64,000 bases of DNA from the NCBI GenBank assembly GCA_005408345.1, contig SEMN01000176.1, positions 374,501 to 438,500 of the forward strand, given 5' to 3'. Every line of letters starts with the position of its first letter. The first letter of the stretch is position 1. A program made the position numbers and the translations under genes. This DNA comes from Macquaria australasica. Its lineage: Eukaryota > Chordata > Actinopteri > Centrarchiformes > Percichthyidae. The notes below the pieces were generated by a model. The model was not told the DNA's origin, did not search any database, and saw nothing but the letters and a program-made list of their open reading frames with translations. Below are positions 39,539-51,768 of this stretch, piece after piece.

Positions 39539-40546
39539 AAATTGATTTCTCTCTTGCCTCGGTAGTCAATGGAGGGTTTGGATGCCCCAAGAACTCTGGG
39601 AGTGGCCGAGCCCATGTCCAGTTCAGTTAGGGTTAGCTCATTCATGAAGTAAGGCAACTGAAAAAGACAAAAGCACACAACTGAGCTGAGCACACTGTAC
39701 ATGAAGAATTAATTTACATTTTATGATATAACCAAATTGGAATAAAAACAAAACTATAGTTCATAACTGTATATCATTCAAAGAATATATAGTATGCCAG
39801 CTTGAAAAGAAAATGGAAAAACTGATCATGAAATAAACACAGGCACATACACACTGTCATGGATGACACACTCTGCCCTCCACCACACCTTATAATCTGT
39901 CTCTACGTGTTAGTCCCTTGTGTCTCTATGTGCCAGTCCCTTGTGTTCAATCTTTTTCACCCACTGCACTGAGGCTACAATATTACCTGCAGGTACTGCA
40001 ACAGGACATTGTGGACAGTCACACAGACCCAAACACATTGTATGATGAAGCAAAATATGTTTGCCTAAGGTACAGGATCAGAAAGAAACAGTAGGGTAAT
40101 AGAAGTGATGGGTGAGGTGTTTCTGTTGTTATCTCCCACTGCTTTTAAACCCAGTGTGGAGCTGCTGGGGCATTTAGAAGAGCTACACAGTGATACAAAC
40201 TGACATTTGGAGAGCTTATCTGTGTGTGTATGCTCTGTGTGTCTGGACACATGTTGTTTTCAGCAGGAAGGTGAGCATGATTCCTTTTTTACTTCACCTC
40301 TACTTACATTTTTTCCATGGTCCGCCTGTTTAAATTTCAACCACTTTTTGAGTGTGAGGTTATTGGGGGCCTTGCTCCACTCACCCGTATCTTGCTGAGC
40401 TTCATCTGAATCTTCTTGGAGACCAGTTCAGCCCAGTAGGGCTCACTCAGGAAGTCCCAAAAGACCCGGCCAAGAGTCGCATTCAACCAGGCAACATTAT
40501 CCTCCTCCTCCTCCCCACTGGGCTGCACCTGAGCTGAAGAGGTGCC
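31434..40546 (-). CDS. tex2: tex2 coding exons 5-11: SMP lipid-binding domain and C-terminus
   Basis: Exons 40385-40546, 39558-39657, 33877-34003, 33101-33214, 32730-32939, 32134-32254 and 31434-31577. VAWLNATLGRVFWDFLSEPYW opens the SMP domain; LPYFMNELTLTELDMGSATP, GLWFDLEISYSGSFLMTLETKMNL and TPLLLTVEVQELQGTLAVNI form the tubular lipid-binding core. DWIEKKLDQEFQKIFVMPNMDDV closes it. An acidic Ser/Asp/Glu insert (exon 33101-33214, SDEESSSAGSSDEEASSE) interrupts the domain. Exon 39558-39657 ends at a GC donor (CGAG-GCAAGA); only this junction keeps the frame to GLWFD. Confidence 0.95.
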
Positions 40547-43500
40547 CTGAAGCCAAGACAGAGCAGACAAGTTAACATAAACATTAGGAGAAAAGAATAT
40601 GAATCTCACATCTCTGTACAAGATTCAAAACATTTAACCCCCTGCAATACAACTTGTAACCCTTTATATCTTTACAGGGATAAGCCTCAATCTCAGCTAC
40701 TTGTTGCTGTTTGTAATTTCACAGCTTGTAGCGCAGCAAGGTTAAATTGCAAATTAGATGACAAGTTTATCACCTAAGAAAGGAAATTAGAAAGGAAAAG
40801 ATGTTAATAGTGTAAATGGAAGATGAGTATGCACTACCTTCTTATCAGCCCCAGGGCTGCTCTGAGGACTCTGGAGGGCAGGGCTGGCAGCTGTAGGGCT
40901 GACTGCCACCTGTTTTGGCAGTATGGAGGCCATGTATACACTGTAGTCCAAAAGTGGCTTGGTTTTGGCACTGCCTGCTGTTGTTGAGGAGACTGAGGAG
41001 TCCTTTGACCTGGGCTGAGATGCCAGTGCCTCATCCAGACTGCCGCGGCTGCTGCTGCGACTGTGAGAGCTCAGAGCTGCGGGCCATGGATAACATCAGA
41101 GAAAGGCGAGGAATTAGATGCTGCACTGTTCTAAACTACTAAAACTTTAGATTGGAAGTGCCATTTCACTAGCTATTTAATGTATGAATATATGCTTATT
41201 AAAAAAAAAATAAATTTAGACAATTTTAGCCTTGTGGGTACAAACATCAGTTTTGCTTACCACTCCTACTCCGTGCAACACTTGAAGCTTTCTTCAAGTC
41301 TGCCTTGAGCTTGGAAGCTGATAGAAACCGCTGGAACCACTCCTCCTTCTCCCTCCCAGTCCGTCCAAACAGATAGAGGGTCAGGTCTCTACTGGATGAA
41401 GACGAGCACCCTCGCTCCTGTGCTCCTCCTGTCCCCTCTCCTCTGTCCCTTGCGTTGGAGCTCTCACTTGCCTCCCACCTGTCACCCTCGGCCTTTGACA
41501 TGAAGTCATCCTGTTTGCCAAGTTCAATGCAGATGGGGTATTTTTTGTTCCATATACGCTTCCTGGCCAGGTTCTGAGGCACTAGATATACCTGGGGGAG
41601 GATTATGGAGAACAGAGCTAAGTCACACAAAGTTGGGTTTCAACACATTTCCACCAAATTTCATGCCTTTTTAAAGACTATTTGAAGACATTCCATGTTG
41701 TAGTGTTTATCATCCGTGTTAAAATGTGACATTGTTTAGTGAATAGTATATTCTAATGAACTAGCCGTGGACTAGACTTATATAGACTTAAATATCTGTA
41801 CATTTACTTGTGTTATCCTTTAAAAGATTTACTAGTTCAACAGGTAACTACAGTTGATCTTTAACCAAGTTACGGGAAGAAAATAACTTAATTATACTAA
41901 CAACATACTTTGCTGTTGGTGAGGTCATAGATCTTCTGACTGATGTAGGTGACATCAGGTTTTGGTTCGCTGTGTGTGGCACGGCGGGCGACATTGTGGT
42001 TGGGTTTAGACAGACGAATGATGGAGCCCTCCAACCGGACATACACAGAGTGTGTCAGTGTGGCATGGTATGTCTCTGGGTCATAGTTCGATATCTCATT
42101 CATCCAACTCTGGAGGGAAGACATAACCATTTTACATATAGTAGATTACATTTCAAGCATAGAGTTCCAAAACAATCATACTAGAAAACTGTTTCAATCT
42201 GAAATTAGTACGTTTTTTTTTTTAAGTATTTAAAAAATGCAATTTGTATGTGCTGTGTAGGCTTTTCAGCATTTGAGGAGAGAAATGTGTTGGAACAACT
42301 ATAAACATAAGAATCCAAAACTGTGCCTGGAAAATAAGGACACTGTAAATATCTGCTCACAGTGTGTTGTCACCCATGTAATACGTTTCTACAATGATAG
42401 AAAAGATTGCTTGTCTCTACGAGAGACACTCCTGTGGATCAGGACATCCCCCAGTATCAGTATAAATTAGAGTTAGGGGGATGTGCTTAAAACTAATTAA
42501 GTGCCTCAAAACACTTGAATTAGTGTTCATAAAATGTGTCAATGTAATCTCTTATGTAATAGTGTTAAAAAGTAAATCCTGTTTCTGTTATAGTACTAAA
42601 TTTGCATATCAATACTCTTTAAGGCATTAAAAAGCCTTTGCAGCATGACAAAATTAATTCAAGGAAATATTCACTGACCTTATAGATTTCTGGTTCCTTA
42701 ATGTCCAACTTGGTAAGATTCCATAGCTTCCCATGATATCTGGAATGTCTAAAACTACTGCCAGAAGGTTTTGGTCCTGTCAGCCACACAACACCAATGG
42801 CTATAAGGAATCCCAGCCCAATCCCAAGCAGCATTCCTCCTACATAACTGGGCAGAGGTAATACAAAATACCCATAGACCAGCACAGTCAGGATGAGGAG
42901 AGTATAGTGTGGAACACTAGGTGCCGGCTCAATACTTTCGTATTCATCTTCACTGCATGGTTCAGTACTACTTAGTGGCACTTTAGTTTGACTACCAGTT
43001 CCAGTATCAGTTCTATCACCACCATCACCTTCTGTGTCAGTATAAGTCTCAAAATCTTCACTGTACAGGATGCAATATTCCTCATCCTCTTGTTTAGCAA
43101 GAGCGGACATAGAGCATTTGTCCAATGAAATGGAAAGTAAAGATGATTTGTTGGGGCTCTTAGTGTCAACAGAGGGGGGAACAGATGATTCTGCTGGACC
43201 AGAAGCCCTGATGTTGGGGCTCTCAGACTCCCATTCATCTCCTTCTTCCTCCTTGATGCAGTAATTGTTGTTGCTCTCCAGGTGACCATTGATAGCAGTA
43301 ATGTTGGAGAGTTCTGTGGCACTGGCAGAGAGGCCCTTGGGTCGGTAAATGCTGCTGCTAACTAAGCTGCCACTCTTTTCATCAATGATTTTGCTAAGCA
43401 TTTGGAGAGGTTCCGAGATGACCTCAGAGAGACGCCGCTTAGTGTCTTCAATTCTTGCCTCGACTTCTGAGACTTTGAAGAAGCTGCGGTTATCTGGTGA

Positions 43501-44226
43501 GGTTAATGGAGAGGAAGGGGCAGTTTTAGAATCACCAGCTGAAGACATGGTAGCAGACGGCATCCGGGACTGTGTGAATTGCTTGAAGAGTTGCAGGTTT
43601 AGGCGGGATTCTGGAAGACGGTAGGGTGTGGAGGAGGAGGATGAGTCCTGGGATGTATCTGAAGATAAAGATTTGACAAGAGTCTTCATCAGGTGCCTAT
43701 GCCTTACTGTAGGAGCAGCAACAGAAGGGATCCCGTCACGAGACTCCATGTCAGAGGAGAGAGACTTTATCAAGCTGAGGAAGGGTTTGTCACTGGAGGG
43801 AAAACTCAAAGATTTAGTAGGAGAGAAATTGGAAGTTGAGCCTTTTTGCTCAGCAATACGCGATGATGAAGTTTGTGTTGGAGAACTGTCAGTGTGATGT
43901 CTAGAAACTGGAGAAAGGCTGGATGATTCAGGAATGACAGCAACCTCGGCTGCAGAGTCCAGTGGCACCCCTTCGAACATCTCCTCACTTGCCTCTAAGG
44001 CTGTCACAATATTTGAGTCATCCTGAACAGTTGAGGTAGTGGAGACTGTTGTCCTGTACAGCTCTTCCTCCTCCTCCTCCTCTTCCTCCTTCCCAAGAGC
44101 TGAGAAGTGGATGGTGATGGTCTCCTTTGATGGCGATCGCTGGACATGAAGCTTGGGGGACAAGGCAGGTGGCTGTTTTTCTGTGGAGTGAGCGCTCTCT
44201 GCATGGCTAGGATGCCGGCTAGTCAT
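31434..44226 (-). CDS. tex2: Testis-expressed 2, SMP-domain lipid transfer protein of the ER
   Basis: Eleven coding exons join in phase into 1098 codons from the ATG at 44226 to the TAG at 31434-31436 (human TEX2: about 1127). The order is a long disordered Ser-rich N-terminus, two hydrophobic segments (about 441-459 and 463-482), a PH-like region and a C-terminal SMP domain (about 788-1065). GGHKSSKIMRFVDKITKSKYFQKATETEFIKKK and ELKARPKLGEREVTL are near-identical to remembered human TEX2. The family sits in the ER membrane by a hairpin and moves lipids at contacts with endolysosomes (yeast homologue Nvj2). The intron after exon 6 is GC-AG. A 5' noncoding exon at about 60.4 kb is likely. Confidence 0.96.
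32354..32367 (+). promoter_or_regulatory. CTCF-like motif in tex2 intron
   Basis: CCAGCAGAGGGCAG fits all 14 positions of the CCASYAGRKGGCRS core. Such strings also occur inside dispersed repeats, so occupancy is unproven. Confidence 0.4.
33254..33290 (+). repeat. (CATA)n microsatellite
   Basis: About nine CATA units in the tex2 intron upstream (minus sense) of exon 33101-33214. Confidence 0.95.
38595..38745 (-). mobile_element. tRNA-derived SINE fragment
   Basis: The minus strand starts GGGGCGGCTGTGGCTCAGGAGG (tRNA A-box-like), passes a damaged B-box part, then reads GTCGAAGTGTCCTTGGGCAAG and GGTGAATGAGAGGCAAATTG. This is a common fish SINE pattern. The B box is broken by a deletion around GATCTCCAGC. 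Confidence 0.6.
39461..39535 (+). repeat. (TG)n microsatellite beside tex2 exon 6
   Basis: Read on the minus strand it is a CA repeat starting 22 nt after the GC donor of the exon 39558-39657. Confidence 0.97.
40838..42109 (-). CDS. tex2: tex2 coding exons 2-4: PH-like region and Ser-rich linker
   Basis: Exons 41909-42109, 41261-41591 and 40838-41076 encode residues 517 to about 773. HSVYVRLEGSIIRLSKP begins the fold, VYLVPQNLARKRIWNKKYPICIEL continues it, and LYLFGRTGREKEEWFQRFLSAS gives the typical closing helix with Trp of PH-like domains. SSHSRSSSRGSLDEALASQP and KPLLDYSVYMASILP follow, as in vertebrate TEX2. An Asp/Glu/Ser-rich insert (SKAEGDRWEASESSNARDRG) lies inside the PH-like part. 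Confidence 0.93.
42679..44226 (-). CDS. tex2: tex2 coding exon 1: disordered N-terminus and membrane hairpin
   Basis: A single 1548-nt exon encodes residues 1-516. It starts MTSRHPSHAESAHSTEKQPP, includes a poly-Glu run (GKEEEEEEEEELY), many Ser-Pro sites and FKVSEVEARIEDTKRRLSEV. The hydrophobic pair at about 441-482 with PLPSYVGG between them looks like a membrane hairpin. The acceptor is at 44252/44251 (CTTGCAG-ACTGTG), leaving 25 nt of 5' UTR in this exon. The donor AAG-GTCAGTG is phase 0. Confidence 0.95.
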
Positions 44227-44282
44227 TGCAGTACTCCCACTGACTCACAGTCTGCAAGAAGGAAAAGAGATGACACTAAATT

Positions 44283-44566
44283 AGGGCTGGAATCTGCAAC
44301 TATTTTTATAATCGAATAATTGATCCAGTCATTTTTCAAACAAAGGTGCCAAAGATTCTCTGGTTCCATGATTTCAAATGTGAGGATTTGCTGCTGTTCT
44401 TCCTCACATGATAGCAAATTCAACATCTTTGGGTTTTGGACTGTTGGTTGGACAAAATAAGACATTTGAAGATATCACCTTGGACTCTGACATTTTATAG
44501 ACAAAGCAATTCATCAAGACGATAATCGGCGGATTAATCGATAATGAAAATTTACCGCAGCCCAAT
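44283..44566 (+). mobile_element. hAT-like MITE family A, copy 2, with 8-bp target duplication
   Basis: Starts AGGGCTGGAATCTGCAAC and ends ACCGCAGCCCAAT. It is bounded on both sides by ACTAAATT (44275-44282 and 44567-44574). An 8-bp duplication is the hallmark of hAT transposition. There is no transposase. It lies about 30 nt upstream (minus sense) of the tex2 coding-exon-1 acceptor. Confidence 0.75.
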
Positions 44567-46635
44567 ACTAAATTTAGTATATCTAGAAACAACAATGACT
44601 GTAGTCTCCTACAACTCAAAGCTTTATGATCTACAACATGATGTGAAAAACTAGGATTAGTTGAAAATACCACATTTCCAAATGTAAGGAAAAATCTCAT
44701 TACTTAAATTTAAAAAAAATCAAACACTGTACACAAAGAAAATAAAAAGTTTAATTGTTTTGAGGTGATTTTATTTAAATTTTAGTAAGATAAAATTTAA
44801 ATAAAAGTATTTAAAAAAAAATAGGAGTTAAAAAATTAGGAAGGCAAAAATGGGGCTTTTTATTTCATGTTTAACAGGCTTTTTACCAGGCAACTAGCCA
44901 GCATGCAACCATTTTGGTTACAGTTTTGGATTGTGAGATGCAGTTAAGCTCTGACAAGCTAGTAAGTACACCTTTGAACCAAGACTCTTTTGTTACATGC
45001 AAAAAAAAGTTTCCCTCTGACAAGTCATTTTCAGTGACAAAGCTTGTGTAATGCAGGCTAACAAATTAACATCAGCTATCCAAGAAACTGTTGAAAATGT
45101 TTTGACTGTTGGTTAAGAAAGTCATTCATATACATATCACTGTCAGGTGATCAGCCATGGCTTGGATTGTTTCTTACATTTAAACATGTCCATTAAATCT
45201 GCCATATAAATTAGTGAAAGCAGTTGCTAAATCTGTGGTCACTGGGGATTCTGTGTATTTTGTAACGTATAGACTCAAAATGTGGGAGACTGTTGCTACT
45301 GCTGCTCATGCCAAGCAGCCAATAAACAACATTTACCTATAATGCAGGACTCACAATCTCTAAATCCATCACGGAGCACAAGAACAATTCAAAAGGGCAC
45401 ACACACACAAACAGGTGGTAGTGTTCCCAGATGGGAAGCCAGTGAGGGAGCATGTCCTTGTCACTGCAATGGGATATAACTTGCAATGTATCTTAGGGGA
45501 AGCAAATTGCTGTCTGCACCCTCCCAGGCAGTGACAAAAGGACTCCAGTGCACGGAATTTGGCATTCCCACTTGGGGGAAAATAGTCCCAAATTATAAAA
45601 AGGAAAAGATGATATATCATATTCATAAAAGACAATCTATTATGCAAATACATTACTGTGTCACTAAGCATCTATCCAGGAAGTCCAACAAGGGATGTTA
45701 ATTATGCTATTTCAAGACAAAACGTGTATTTGCGTATGTGCCTGTGTGGGTGTTAACAAATGCAGCGTTGTATTCCTCAACCAGTTTGGTTGTGTCAGAA
45801 TTCAGTTCAGTAGAAATCAGGCATCTTAAATCACCACAAACACACACACATCCAGCTATTAGAACCCCAAATCCCACTCAACACCTGCTGACATTTTTAT
45901 TTTAAATACGTACCACAAACTGCTCAAGAAGCCCAATGAGGAGCAATGGAAAACAAAAATAGCTAGGCTAAAACAAGAATCAAGACTTACTTATGAACGC
46001 TGCAGTTGCCTTTTTATAAGAAAACCTCATACTTGATGTTTGGACAAGACTTTACAGTGGTATTGAGAATACTAAGAATGTTGCATTTGTGAGTGACACA
46101 AAATAGTTGCAAGCTCTTGCTTTTGCATATTACATTGTGAACAGTCAAACCACATAAAACAGACTTGCCTTGTCACTAGGAGTCCTATTTTAAACCTTGC
46201 CAAGAAACATTCAACAATCGCCACAATCCTTCCACAGTCTTGACAGGTGTTTATTAACTTATTAAGTAATAACATTTTACTGTGTTGCATGTACTAAAAA
46301 CTGTATTACAACACAGCTTTCAAGGGCACATGTCCAGAGACAACAGACATCAGCCGAAGTCCAGATAACAAACTGAGGTTGGAATGATGTAACATTGCAC
46401 AATGATGCAAACTGTTGGGTGTCACAACAAGATGCCTGAAGTATTCTGGGTGATAAACTGACAGCAATTCCAAGTATATTAGATATGGGACAAAGAAAAT
46501 GACCCAACTTTATAAAGGGCATGTTAATAAAGTAGCCAGGCAGATAGGCTGACAGATATTCAAATTAAATGTAGAACATTCACAGAGCTGATTCAGCTTT
46601 AACATTTTAACTTTAAAAAAGCTCTCCTAATTAAT

Positions 46636-46957
46636 TAAAGGGGAACTCCACCAATTTTACACATCAGTCTTTTTACAGGTCTTAGAGAGCATTAGTACAT
46701 ATGTGAAAAAGAAGATGTATAAAGCCTTTTGTGGTTCCAGAGAGAGCTGTTGGAAATCCGACTGCTGAACTGTTGGTGGTTGAGTTGCTATGTGAGTAAT
46801 GTAGGTGCAAATTTTTGACAAGGAAGAAGAATGCGAGAAATAAAAAAGACAGTATTTCTGGTTCTGCTGCATTGATTTAGAATTTTTGTTAACTGTCCAT
46901 CGTAAGTCCAACAATGTCATAGGAGTGCAAGACTAAAATCGATGGTGTATTCTTTAA
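46636..46957 (+). repeat. MITE family T, copy 3
   Basis: The left end TTAAAGGGGAACTCCACCAA and the right end GATGGTGTATTCTTTAA are inverted; the core AAGCCTTTTGTGGTTCCAGAG matches copy 1. This is the best-preserved left terminus of the three. Confidence 0.65.
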
Positions 46958-49900
46958 AGCAATTACGCTTTGAATTTATTCTAGCTTACGGCTGTGTCAC
47001 TAGTGTAACAGCTTTATAGCGTACAATAAACCCATTTGAAAACATCATACAATAGCTTCCCATAATGATCTTTCAGAAACAAACACCTTTCAGTAGAAGG
47101 TACGGCTACTTTTAGGGTTGTTTGGAAAAGATCAGTTCAGCCCAAGTAAAGCAACTTCACCAAAGTTGATACTGTAAATAACAAGAGAAGCTTTGGGTTA
47201 AATACACAAGGAAGTAAGTGCACCATTTGTAGTCTGGTATTGTTTATGGAATAGTAAGATTTTGTGCAATCATGGACCAGCGTTGAGACTTCCAGATTTC
47301 CAAATTTATATGCATGACATCTATAGCTATGAATTTAGTCTGCTACTAAGCTGCTCAGAGTACGGCAGAACATCTTTAAAGTAAACAACACACACAATTA
47401 ATAATTGGTGTATTTAATGTTTGAACTTCATAGCTGTATACAGGTTCAAGTTTCTGTACTGTTGGGAAAATGATGCCATATCTGGCAACACAATGTGATC
47501 AAACTGTTGCCTCTATTTGCCTCTATGTGACATCCTCTGGTAGTGAAAATAGAATTATGATAATGTCTTGTTGACATTTTGGCAATGGCATCCCTGTGCC
47601 TTGTCTGGACAACAGAGGTGGCATGAGGTCATGCTGGCTCACTCATATACAGACCTTACTTGGCCACTCATTGTCACATGGGTCACGAGTGAGCTTGTTA
47701 CCCAGCCAGGCAGTCTGCCAGCCACCTCTGTCCCTAGCTAGCCAGCCTTCGTTCAGCAGCAACACAATGAGGCCATTCTAGTGGATCGCCAGTTGGACAT
47801 GGATTTCGTTTTAACATATAAGACTCAGTACCTAGCAGGAGCTAGCAGTATTTGCTAACAGCACATTAGGATTAGTGATAAAATGGGGAAGTATGTAGTG
47901 CTTGTGTGTGTGGTCTGTTAGCTGATTCTATTAAATTAACACTATGGAAACAGAAGAAACAGAGCAAAAGACTGGGCATGTATATCTGCATGTCTATGCA
48001 TTTGGCTGCCCATCCAAGTGTGTACATGTACACACTGACAATGAAGTCCCCGTTTGTCTTGCGTCCCCAGTGCCTTTCCCTGAGCCAATGAACAGACTAA
48101 GCGAACAGTGCAGAATGAAGTCTTGCCATTGATGCTGATGAAGCAAATTACAGAAGCAAGCAAGCCTAATTAACCCTCAGGTTTTGCACTCATCAGAGAC
48201 ATGTTCACAGCTCACTTCTTCTGTATTAAGCAGTGCACACTGGCAATGAGAAGAGACTCACAGAGCTATTACACATACTGAAGATATCCATGCACATGAT
48301 CTGAATATATACACATGGCTTTATGTGTTCAACCATTGATATATTGTTCAAATGAACTGGAGAAGGACTAGCTGGTGAGGTGAGAAGATACTTGTAATTA
48401 AAAACTGCAATTTAACATAAAAGTTACTTTGACACAGTGATGTCTTATACAAGTAGCCAAAATAGATTCATCCAATGTCTGAATGGGTAAGTTAAATCTC
48501 TAAATTTTATGTTTCATGCATTTATGAATCAAATGTGTGTGGTGTTTTAAAGCAGTGTCAAAACATGATAAGGTGTAAAATCCAGGTGCAATGTTTATCC
48601 TATCCATTAGATATATAGAAAAAAAGAGAACAGTGTAGACTATAGATCATGGGCTAGAATCTTTATAATCAATGCCTGGATCTGAACCAATAGTCCCACT
48701 TGGCTTCCCGACTGTGATACTGCAACTAATGAGTTGTTTTGAAAGCAGACTGACTGATGGCTGACCCCTTGTTCTCTCAGTATTGTTTTCAGAGAACATG
48801 ACCCCTGACCTCTCTCACAAAAACATGTCTCAGAATGTACACAGAAGCCTATTACTTATTTTTTAAGACTGCAGTGTCAACCGTCTTGTTTTTTTACATG
48901 GACCAGAATAGTTGTCAAAGTTAAGAGATGACAACACCATCATTGACAAACACTAAGCACAGTATTAGGAAAATCAGATCGTTGTAAATGACAATCTGTA
49001 GTTAAATGTAAAATCCATGCCAAAACAATTGTTATTTAGAGGTGTCATTTTCTATCCCTCTTAATATCTGGCCCAAAACAAATACTTAAAGCTCAGAGAA
49101 ATGTAAAAATGGGCAAAGTTTCAAACAAGTAGAGCATCCACAATAATCATCATGTATGATAAATTTGGTCCCAGTCTCATATTTTGTCTAGTCCATCACA
49201 GAGAAGGCTCAGACATCATTTAATGTAGTGTAGTGCAATGAAACTGAAAGGCTGGATAAGCTACCGAACATACAGTATTTTGAGGACAACGTTAGTGTTC
49301 TGCTATTCGTGATGTAATTCTGATTACCCGTTTAAGGACAATTCATCATAGTTCTGCAATGTCTGGGAGAAATTTTTTGTGGTGGACGTATTTTGACAGT
49401 GCCACAGTAGACAACGATCAATGTGGCCACAAGACATGTTGCCTTATTAGTGAGCAGTCCAACTGTCAATCTTTCTTGACTAGATGACCTCTTGCTCCTG
49501 TATCTCTACTGTTCTGTCCACCAATGACCACTCAAGTTCACAACCACTCTCTTTGGATTTCACAGTGTCATAATAGGAAATGTTGGAAGGCCCTAACTGA
49601 AGCAGAAATAGTTCCTTAAATAACCACAGTTCTATAGGTAGCATGACTCAGTGTCTCACAGTGGAACCACCCCCTACATGACCTAATCATAAGCTCCAAA
49701 TCACACTGTGTCAGCCAGTCTGGAACTAAGGATGTAACTGTCAGGAAGGAAAGAAACCCTCCCTCATGCCATGTGTCATTCAGACAGTTCACCTTGTAGG
49801 ATTGTCAAACAGCATCTGAAACCCCCTCCCCCAAAACCTTTCACCTGTTAGAATTCGGGGAAAGGCTGTCCAAAAGTGTGTGCTGTTATACCCATTTGAA

Positions 49901-51490
49901 AGACTATTGCATTCGCCCCTTAATATGACGCAAGGCTTTTCGCCCCGTAGTCCCAGAGTGTGGACTTTTGGAACAGCAATAAACACTTTTTGACATGGTT
50001 GCACGGCACGTTGTATGATCTAGTTTGTTTCAAGTATACCCTAGCCTTTACAGCTGTTGGCCAATGCCACAGCAATTTGTTTGCAAAACACATGCACATT
50101 TTTATTGTCCAGGTGCTGAGTCCAAAATTCTACAGTGATTTTTGCCTCACACTGTGGAATGCACCCTTTAAAATTTTGTACTTTATTACATTTAGAAAAA
50201 GCACATTTTGAGCCCAAATTGGCTCTTCAACAATGCAGTGGGAAAGAAGCTGCATCATGACAAGCTTCCTCATATGATGTTTTGCCTGAGACACAAACAA
50301 TTGATCACTTTTCCTAAACTCTAATTCTGTCTTACTAAATCCACCCAGAACTACTCCAAACTACCCAAGAGCCTTGGACCAGTATGGAAACAAATATCAG
50401 TCAACAGCTCTCTGCAGCTCACTCAGGAGTGAGCCCGAAACATAACAAACAGAACAGTTTGGGAAATTGCTGCTATGTGACTATGGGAAAAGACATGCCA
50501 CCTGGGGAACACCATTAGCCTTCACAGTCTACAACAATAGACAATGATTATGTATATTGTGTCTGTTTCCCAGAAGCTAAAAAGTGTCTGCATAGAGACT
50601 TTATCTTTTATGAGACACAAGCAAATATAAGCATGAATTTAGAAGTCAACCTCCCCACATTAGTGTCCCTATCTCCTAAATACACGAGGGCCTAAAATAT
50701 CAGTAGAATTGACTGACAGTGTTTCTGGTGTTTGCAGCTCTGTAACCACACTGTAAGGGTATTTTTGCAAGTCATCCTGCCCATTGCTTTCTGCCAATAC
50801 AACACCACATTCCAGGCCTCTCAGAGCATCTCAAATGGCATACACCACTGTTTCAGATAACATCAGTGGCATTAAGAGGAGGCTTGATAAGGGACAGAGA
50901 TTAAACTACAAGAGAAAAAGACCTTAAAAAACACTTGAAAACATGTCTCACACTTTCCCCCATGGAACACATAATGAAATCCCACTCTACCTTATCCTGG
51001 TTGCCTAAAGAGGGATTAGAAGAAGTCCCACTTTAAATCCTGCCGTTTATTTGCAGTAGTAATGGCTTTTCCTGTGCTTATACTGACAGTTTAGCTAATG
51101 ACTTGCAAAGTGTCTCACAGCCCAGTGCTCACATTAATGGTACTGCCAACATTGCAGCCACAGTAGCTAACAGCCCCGAAGGCAATGACAATTTGCAGAT
51201 ATCCAATAGCTGCACAAGGTTTATATGCCCCATTGTCTGGGTTTTTTATTGAAAAGTAAATGTTGAGGCGGGAGAAAGCTTAACATGACTAAAGATATTT
51301 CTGTAGAATGGCTCTTTGTGCCCATTTGAGCCCATTATGTGCTTTCACTGGATGATAAATATAAAAGAGAGGGCAATAATCTAACATCTAATCTAATCGG
51401 GTATGTAGAAATAAGTCTGGTATGTAATGTGCCCTCATGTTCCTCATTCTTTCGCTCTCTTTGTTTCTGTAACTGTAGAAATACTAGAGA

Positions 51491-51571
51491 TTATATATAT
51501 CTATATATATATATATAGATATATAGATATATAGATATATAGATATATATATAGATATAGATATAGATATA

Positions 51572-51610
<39 letters not shown>

Positions 51611-51623
51611 TATATACATATAC

Positions 51624-51691
<68 letters not shown>

Positions 51692-51768
51692 GAGAGAGAG
51701 AGAGAGAGAGAGAGAGATATAGATAGATATAGATAGATATATAGATATATATATATATATATATATAG
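51491..51768 (+). repeat. TA/GATA-rich array, about 280 nt
   Basis: Long TA runs are mixed with GATATA, ACATATA and a GA run at about 51689-51717. Such sequence can extrude cruciforms and vary in length. Confidence 0.95.

Larger units (their letters stand above)
34004..39557 (-). other. tex2 intron 6 (5.5 kb), no coding exon seen
   Basis: The interval between exons 39558-39657 and 33877-34003 holds a TG microsatellite, a tRNA-derived SINE at about 38595-38745 and a short repeat remnant near 37745 (TTGCAAAAGTATTCACCCC). Open frames at 34.2-35.0 kb are low-complexity and lack family resemblance. Nothing else is recognised. Confidence 0.7.

Noticed and set aside
42972..44204. Frames antisense or shifted within the large tex2 exon
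   Set aside because: Shadow frames of the tex2 coding exon, which has clear family similarity.
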